Below, piece by piece: positions 43,059 to 46,474 of a DNA stretch of 46,474 nucleotides. Source of the stretch: Paenilisteria riparia FSL S10-1204 (GTDB lineage Bacteria; Bacillota; Bacilli; Lactobacillales; Listeriaceae); NCBI RefSeq assembly GCF_000525995.1, contig NZ_AODL01000027.1:1-46474 (forward strand), read 5' to 3'. The notes under the pieces were generated by a model. The model saw only the letters and a list, made by a program, of their open reading frames with translations, searched no databases and was not told the DNA's origin. Numbering within the stretch: the stretch's first letter is position 1; each line of letters opens with the position of its first letter. Made by a program: the position numbers and the translations under genes.

Positions 43059-44073
43059 TGTTTTTTTTACGCTTAAACGGAATCATTGCAATGGCTCCAA
43101 AAATCGTACAACTATAATACGTAATTAACCGCCATAAAATCAATGCCATCACAAGCTTCTCAGGACTTAAAACCATCTCAAAAAACGATGTAAAGCTATA
43201 CTCCGCGCCACCAGTCCCACCAGGCGTTGGAATAGAAGAAGACAGTTTCATCACAAACGCGTGATACGTCATCGTCGTCATTAAACTAACGTCCGTAACC
43301 CCCAAGCTTAGCAAGACAAAATACGGAATACTCAAATAAAACAATAATTGCACCGTCGTGTAGAAAATACATTCCCAAATCAAGCGCGTATTCCCACTAA
43401 AACGGACACTTTCTTCATGGAACGACGCAATTTTGCTATCCGCATTTTCACGAATACCTTCACGACGCTCCTTCTTAATAAAAAGCAAGACCGGCTTCAG
43501 CAAAACATGCACGATCGCCGCAGCCACCCGCTCACTTTTTGCAACGGTAACTAGGCCGACAATTACGCCTAAATTAATCACAAAGCCAATCAAAATCAAA
43601 TACTTAATTTCAAAAGTCGTATGTCCCAATAACGGAAACCCAACAATCAAAAAGAATATAAACGTTGCTACAATCATCGCTTGATAAATAATAAATTTAA
43701 TCAACAACACCGAACTCGCCAAACCAATATCGATACCACGACGCGTTAGCAAATAAAGCTGCGCTGGCTGACCACCACTCGCAAACGGCGTCACCGAATT
43801 AAAAAATTGCCCAACCATCGTAATCCGAAACGATGTCCCCATTCTCAGCGTAGGATCTGCCTGCTTGCCAAAACGTTGCAAAACAAGAGCTTCCAACCAC
43901 CAATACAAAAACATCGCCAGACAAGCCAGCCCAATATAGATTAAATTCACATTTTTCAAAACATCGAAAACAACATTCCATTTGACATTACGAAATTGGA
44001 AAAAAATAAACCCAACACTAATCGCAACAACAAGTAAAATACTGAGAACGTGTCGGCTTGTATTTTTACCCAT
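43042..44073 (-). CDS. Flippase-like membrane protein (lysylphosphatidylglycerol synthase TM / YbhN family)
   Basis: 343 aa with about eight helices. Family features include NVKWNVVFDVLKNVN near the start, FFNSVTPFASGGQPAQLYLL and PTPGGTGGAEYSFTSFF. It corresponds to the membrane half of MprF without a synthase domain. It is the third gene after LafA and LafB, so a role in moving or organising glycolipids for lipoteichoic acid is plausible but unproven. It lies 6 nt after lafB. The C-terminus is encoded within a terminator stem. Confidence 0.85.
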   Translation of the reverse strand: MGKNTSRHVLSILLVVAISVGFIFFQFRNVKWNVVFDVLKNVNLIYIGLACLAMFLYWWLEALVLQRFGKQADPTLRMGTSFRITMVGQFFNSVTPFASGGQPAQLYLLTRRGIDIGLASSVLLIKFIIYQAMIVATFIFFLIVGFPLLGHTTFEIKYLILIGFVINLGVIVGLVTVAKSERVAAAIVHVLLKPVLLFIKKERREGIRENADSKIASFHEESVRFSGNTRLIWECIFYTTVQLLFYLSIPYFVLLSLGVTDVSLMTTMTYHAFVMKLSSSIPTPGGTGGAEYSFTSFFEMVLSPEKLVMALILWRLITYYSCTIFGAIAMIPFKRKKNKKSIA

Positions 44074-44079
44074 TGTCCT

Positions 44080-45103
44080 CTATCCTTTCAAAAGCCCATC
44101 ATAAAACTGTTGCCATAAACCAATTAGTCTAGCTTCCGAATAATAGGCTGCACCTTTTTTGGCTGCCTCTTTAGCATCTTGTAAATAAGCACTATCTGTT
44201 GACATCCGCTCCAATTGTGCTTTAAATCCTGCCACATCAGACGCTTGCAAATAATTTCCCGCAAGAATGCCTTCATACAGCTCCAAATCACGCAACAACA
44301 CAGGAAGTCCGCTACTCATACCTTCTAAAATCGCCATCGGAAATAGCTCATTAAAAGACGGTAGAAACAGCACATCCGCCATATTATAATACGTATTCAT
44401 ATCTGCGCGCTCCACAATACCTGGGAATGTCACATTCGCCGGTGGATGGTCATAAATCTCTTTCAATTCCTTATAACCCGCCGTAATTTTGCCAAAAGAA
44501 AAACCGCCAGCCCAAATGAATTGCATCTCAGGTAGCTGTTTCGCCACTTCAATAAAATCAAGCACGCCTTTACGATGTTGCACTTGCCCAACACCAATCG
44601 CAATAAACGCTTCTTCATCCAGTCCATGAGCCCTGCGCAACGCTTTCTTCTCCTCCGTAGTCACCGGATAAAACGTTTTTGCCGACACAAAATTCGGTAT
44701 GTATTTAATTTTCTCCTCTGGAATCCCATACGCTACGAGTTGTGGAATAAACGACGGGTTCACCACTACAAGCACGTCCATCCGCTTATAAAACCAAATC
44801 ACATACTTATAAAAAATCTTCTTCGCAATCCAAGGAAGTTCCAAACTCTCATCCAACGTCTCCGGCAAGAAATGGACATAACCAACCTTCACGCCTCGCT
44901 TCTTCTTTGCAAACGTCGATAAAAAAAAACGGAAAATCAATCGTATGGTAATGCGTGATCTCCGACTTGCGATATGTATTAATAGCAATATCGTACTTAT
45001 CTGCATGATGCGTCGTCATTAAATTCACTAATTCTCTATAAGCAGAAGCTACCCCCTGGCCTTTCACTTTCTCCGCAGAGGATAGCATCGTAATTCTATT
45101 CAT
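44080..45103 (-). pseudogene. lafB: GT4 glycosyltransferase LafB, frameshifted as read
   Basis: In Listeria LafB adds galactose to glucosyl-diacylglycerol to make the lipoteichoic-acid glycolipid anchor. The first part (45103 to about 44930) reads MNRITMLSSAEKVKGQGVAS and runs to THYHTIDFPFFF. The rest continues in another frame from LSTFAKKKRGVKVGYVHFLPE. Eight instead of nine bases in the run at 44921-44929 join them into 340 aa. The GT-B features follow: GVGQVQHRKGVLDF, ADVLFLPSFNELFPMAILEGMSSGLPVLL. It overlaps lafA by 8 nt and precedes the flippase-like gene. Assignment is by order and resemblance. Confidence 0.75.
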
Positions 45104-46379
45104 GGTATTTTCTCACTTTCTTATCACGTTTTTGAAGTACTTCCGTCGGGATGGTTAACACGTAATTACTCATTGGATAATCACGATCCAATCTGTCGTA
45201 CATCCGTTCTTTCGTCCAACCATAGTTCGCGCAAGTTTCCGAATACAATTGCTCAATATTCGCACCAAACTGCTCTGCTGAAAACTTCTCAATATGTTGA
45301 TACGCATTGCTTACTAATTCGCGCGCAACTTCCGGCCGTTCCAACACATCCACTACCATCGCCGGTAACTCCCAATCCGATGTGAAACTCCGCCCCGTTT
45401 GACGGTCCAAAATCAAATCCTCATTACTAAGATCTGCTTTTGCGATGACTGGAATACCCGAAGCCATTGCCTCAATGTACGTCATGCCTTGTGTCTCCGA
45501 TGTCGAAGCACTCACAAACACCTGTCCTAACCGATAAAATCTACCAATCGTTTCCCAATCTTGTTCACCAGCAAAGATGACCGATTGTGAAACGCCTTCT
45601 GTAAACGCCAATTCCTCAAGATCTTTACGTGCTGGACCATCGCCAACGATAAGCAATTTCGCATTAGGCACACGCTCCAAAATACTTGGAAAAGCGCGTA
45701 CAATGATGTCAATGCCTTTTTCTTGAGCGACACGGCCAATAGATACAATGACTTTATCCGTCTCAGCAATACCAAGCTGCGCCTTTACTTCGGCTACTTC
45801 TTGTTTACTAAAGCGATCCGCTTGGAACGACTTGAATTCCGTTCCTGTTGGAATAATTCGGATATGATTCGTTACCCCATAGCGTCGTAAGGAAGACTGT
45901 ACCTTCTCTGTCGGTACAATAACAGTATCCATCGACTCGCAAAAAGCCCGACTAAGCCGTTGCACGACACCTTGCGTAATCAATTTTCCTTTACCAATAT
46001 AGTGCAAGTAATCCTCATACATCGTGTGGTACGTGTGCAAAACAGGAAGATGGAATTTCTTTGCCATTTTCTTTCCGATCAGCCCCATTGAAAACTCCGT
46101 ATGGGTATGAATGACATCAATCTCCAATCGCTTAATCAAATGCGCTACTTTCTGTGTTCCTGCAATCGCGATTCGCCGTTCAGGAAAAAACACAAACGGA
46201 ATGCTTGAAAAACGGAATACCTTGCCTTCTTCCGCCACCAAGTCAGCCTGTGGATCTGAGGTCGTAAATATATATACATTGTGTCCTCGTTTTGTTAACT
46301 CTTTTTCCATCGTTTTAATTGATGTTGCAACACCGCTAATCTGCGGAAAAAAAGTATCTGTAAAAATACCTATGTTCAC
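45096..46379 (-). CDS. lafA: GT4 glycosyltransferase LafA
   Basis: Adds glucose to diacylglycerol, the first step of the glycolipid anchor of lipoteichoic acid; acts at the inner membrane face. 427 aa. N-terminal acceptor domain: MNIGIFTDTFFPQISGVATS and HTHTEFSMGLIGKKMAKKF. C-terminal donor domain: VSIGRVAQEKGIDI, KLLIVGDGPARKDLE and SASTSETQGMTYIEAMASGIPV with the EX7E glutamates. The GTG start overlaps the TGA of an upstream gene and has GGAGGGAAGG upstream. It heads the lafA-lafB-membrane protein set known from Listeria. Confidence 0.87.
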   Translation of the reverse strand: MNIGIFTDTFFPQISGVATSIKTMEKELTKRGHNVYIFTTSDPQADLVAEEGKVFRFSSIPFVFFPERRIAIAGTQKVAHLIKRLEIDVIHTHTEFSMGLIGKKMAKKFHLPVLHTYHTMYEDYLHYIGKGKLITQGVVQRLSRAFCESMDTVIVPTEKVQSSLRRYGVTNHIRIIPTGTEFKSFQADRFSKQEVAEVKAQLGIAETDKVIVSIGRVAQEKGIDIIVRAFPSILERVPNAKLLIVGDGPARKDLEELAFTEGVSQSVIFAGEQDWETIGRFYRLGQVFVSASTSETQGMTYIEAMASGIPVIAKADLSNEDLILDRQTGRSFTSDWELPAMVVDVLERPEVARELVSNAYQHIEKFSAEQFGANIEQLYSETCANYGWTKERMYDRLDRDYPMSNYVLTIPTEVLQKRDKKVRKYHE

Positions 46380-46474
46380 TGTTTTCGCCTTCCCTCCACA
46401 CCATGATACGTCACCATCGTGCCTTTGCTATAAGCCCAGCGTGTCGACCAACGCCCCATTTTCGTCGTTAAAAA
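46376..46474 (-). CDS. C-terminal end of an upstream gene (partial)
   Basis: An open frame enters from the right edge and ends KMGRWSTRWAYSKGTMVTYHGVEGRRKQ-like, from LTTKMGRW to GRRKQ, with a TGA overlapping the GTG of lafA. Only about 31 codons are visible. The tight overlap suggests one operon with lafA. I do not recognise the fragment. Confidence 0.5.
   Translation of the reverse strand, partial: FLTTKMGRWSTRWAYSKGTMVTYHGVEGRRKQ

Noticed and set aside
1..46474. CRISPR array, tRNA, rRNA, prophage or complete insertion sequence
   Set aside because: No regularly spaced short repeats, cloverleaf genes, ribosomal sequence, integrase or transposase were seen by eye. A dedicated scan was not possible.

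Overview
The window looks like chromosomal DNA of a low-GC Gram-positive bacterium of the genus Listeria, probably not L. monocytogenes itself. Many genes are the ones expected there: a Rex/YdiF-type ABC-F pair, a CshA-type helicase, murF-ddl, a TetR/SMR pair, a fused glutamine-type ABC transporter, an LMCA1-like calcium ATPase next to a giant LPXTG protein, and a LafA/LafB glycolipid operon. The blocks are joined in an order I do not associate with L. monocytogenes. This is inferred from remembered family resemblance; no search was run.

Layout. 1-4.9 kb (minus strand): membrane-anchored MsrAB, a two-component system, and a YnjB/YnjC-like ABC transporter. 5.1-8.1 kb: divergent rex and ABC-F. 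8.1-13 kb: RGG-tailed DEAD-box helicase, murF, ddl. 13-14.5 kb: two SMR subunits behind a TetR gene with a palindromic operator on its ribosome binding site. 14.5-17 kb: an unrecognised gene, a 48-aa ORF and a MetE-like methyltransferase. 17-21 kb: HssRS/HrtAB haem sensing and efflux. 21-25.5 kb: amino-acid ABC transporter, RidA, a membrane protein, DUF1294 and rhodanese. 25.5-31.2 kb: P-type Ca2+ ATPase, GNAT, a divergent acetyltransferase/LysR pair and an SRPBCC protein. 31.5-38.6 kb: a ~2365-residue LPHTG-anchored surface protein with 13 SpaA/Cna_B domains. 38.9-43 kb: ABC exporter, Crp/Fnr (PrfA-like) regulator, MFS transporter with a coupled small ORF. 43-46.5 kb: glycosyltransferases LafA and LafB, a flippase-like membrane protein, and the end of an upstream gene.

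Main observations. (1) Six genes are broken at seven A/T homopolymers. Six sites are repaired by removing one base and one by removing two (or adding one); every repair gives an exact reading frame and, where neighbours touch, a natural start/stop overlap. Assembly over-calling is the simplest explanation, phase variation the alternative. (2) A palindromic intergenic element occurs three times (about 9.9, 25.3 and 31.3 kb), plus an apparent remnant. Its core is conserved while its arms change together and stay complementary. (3) A long dyad before hrtB covers both its Shine-Dalgarno and its start codon. (4) The MetE-like and ridA genes share an almost identical promoter including the spacer. 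(5) The surface protein contains a duplicated four-domain block. No rRNA, tRNA, CRISPR array, prophage or intact insertion sequence was seen.
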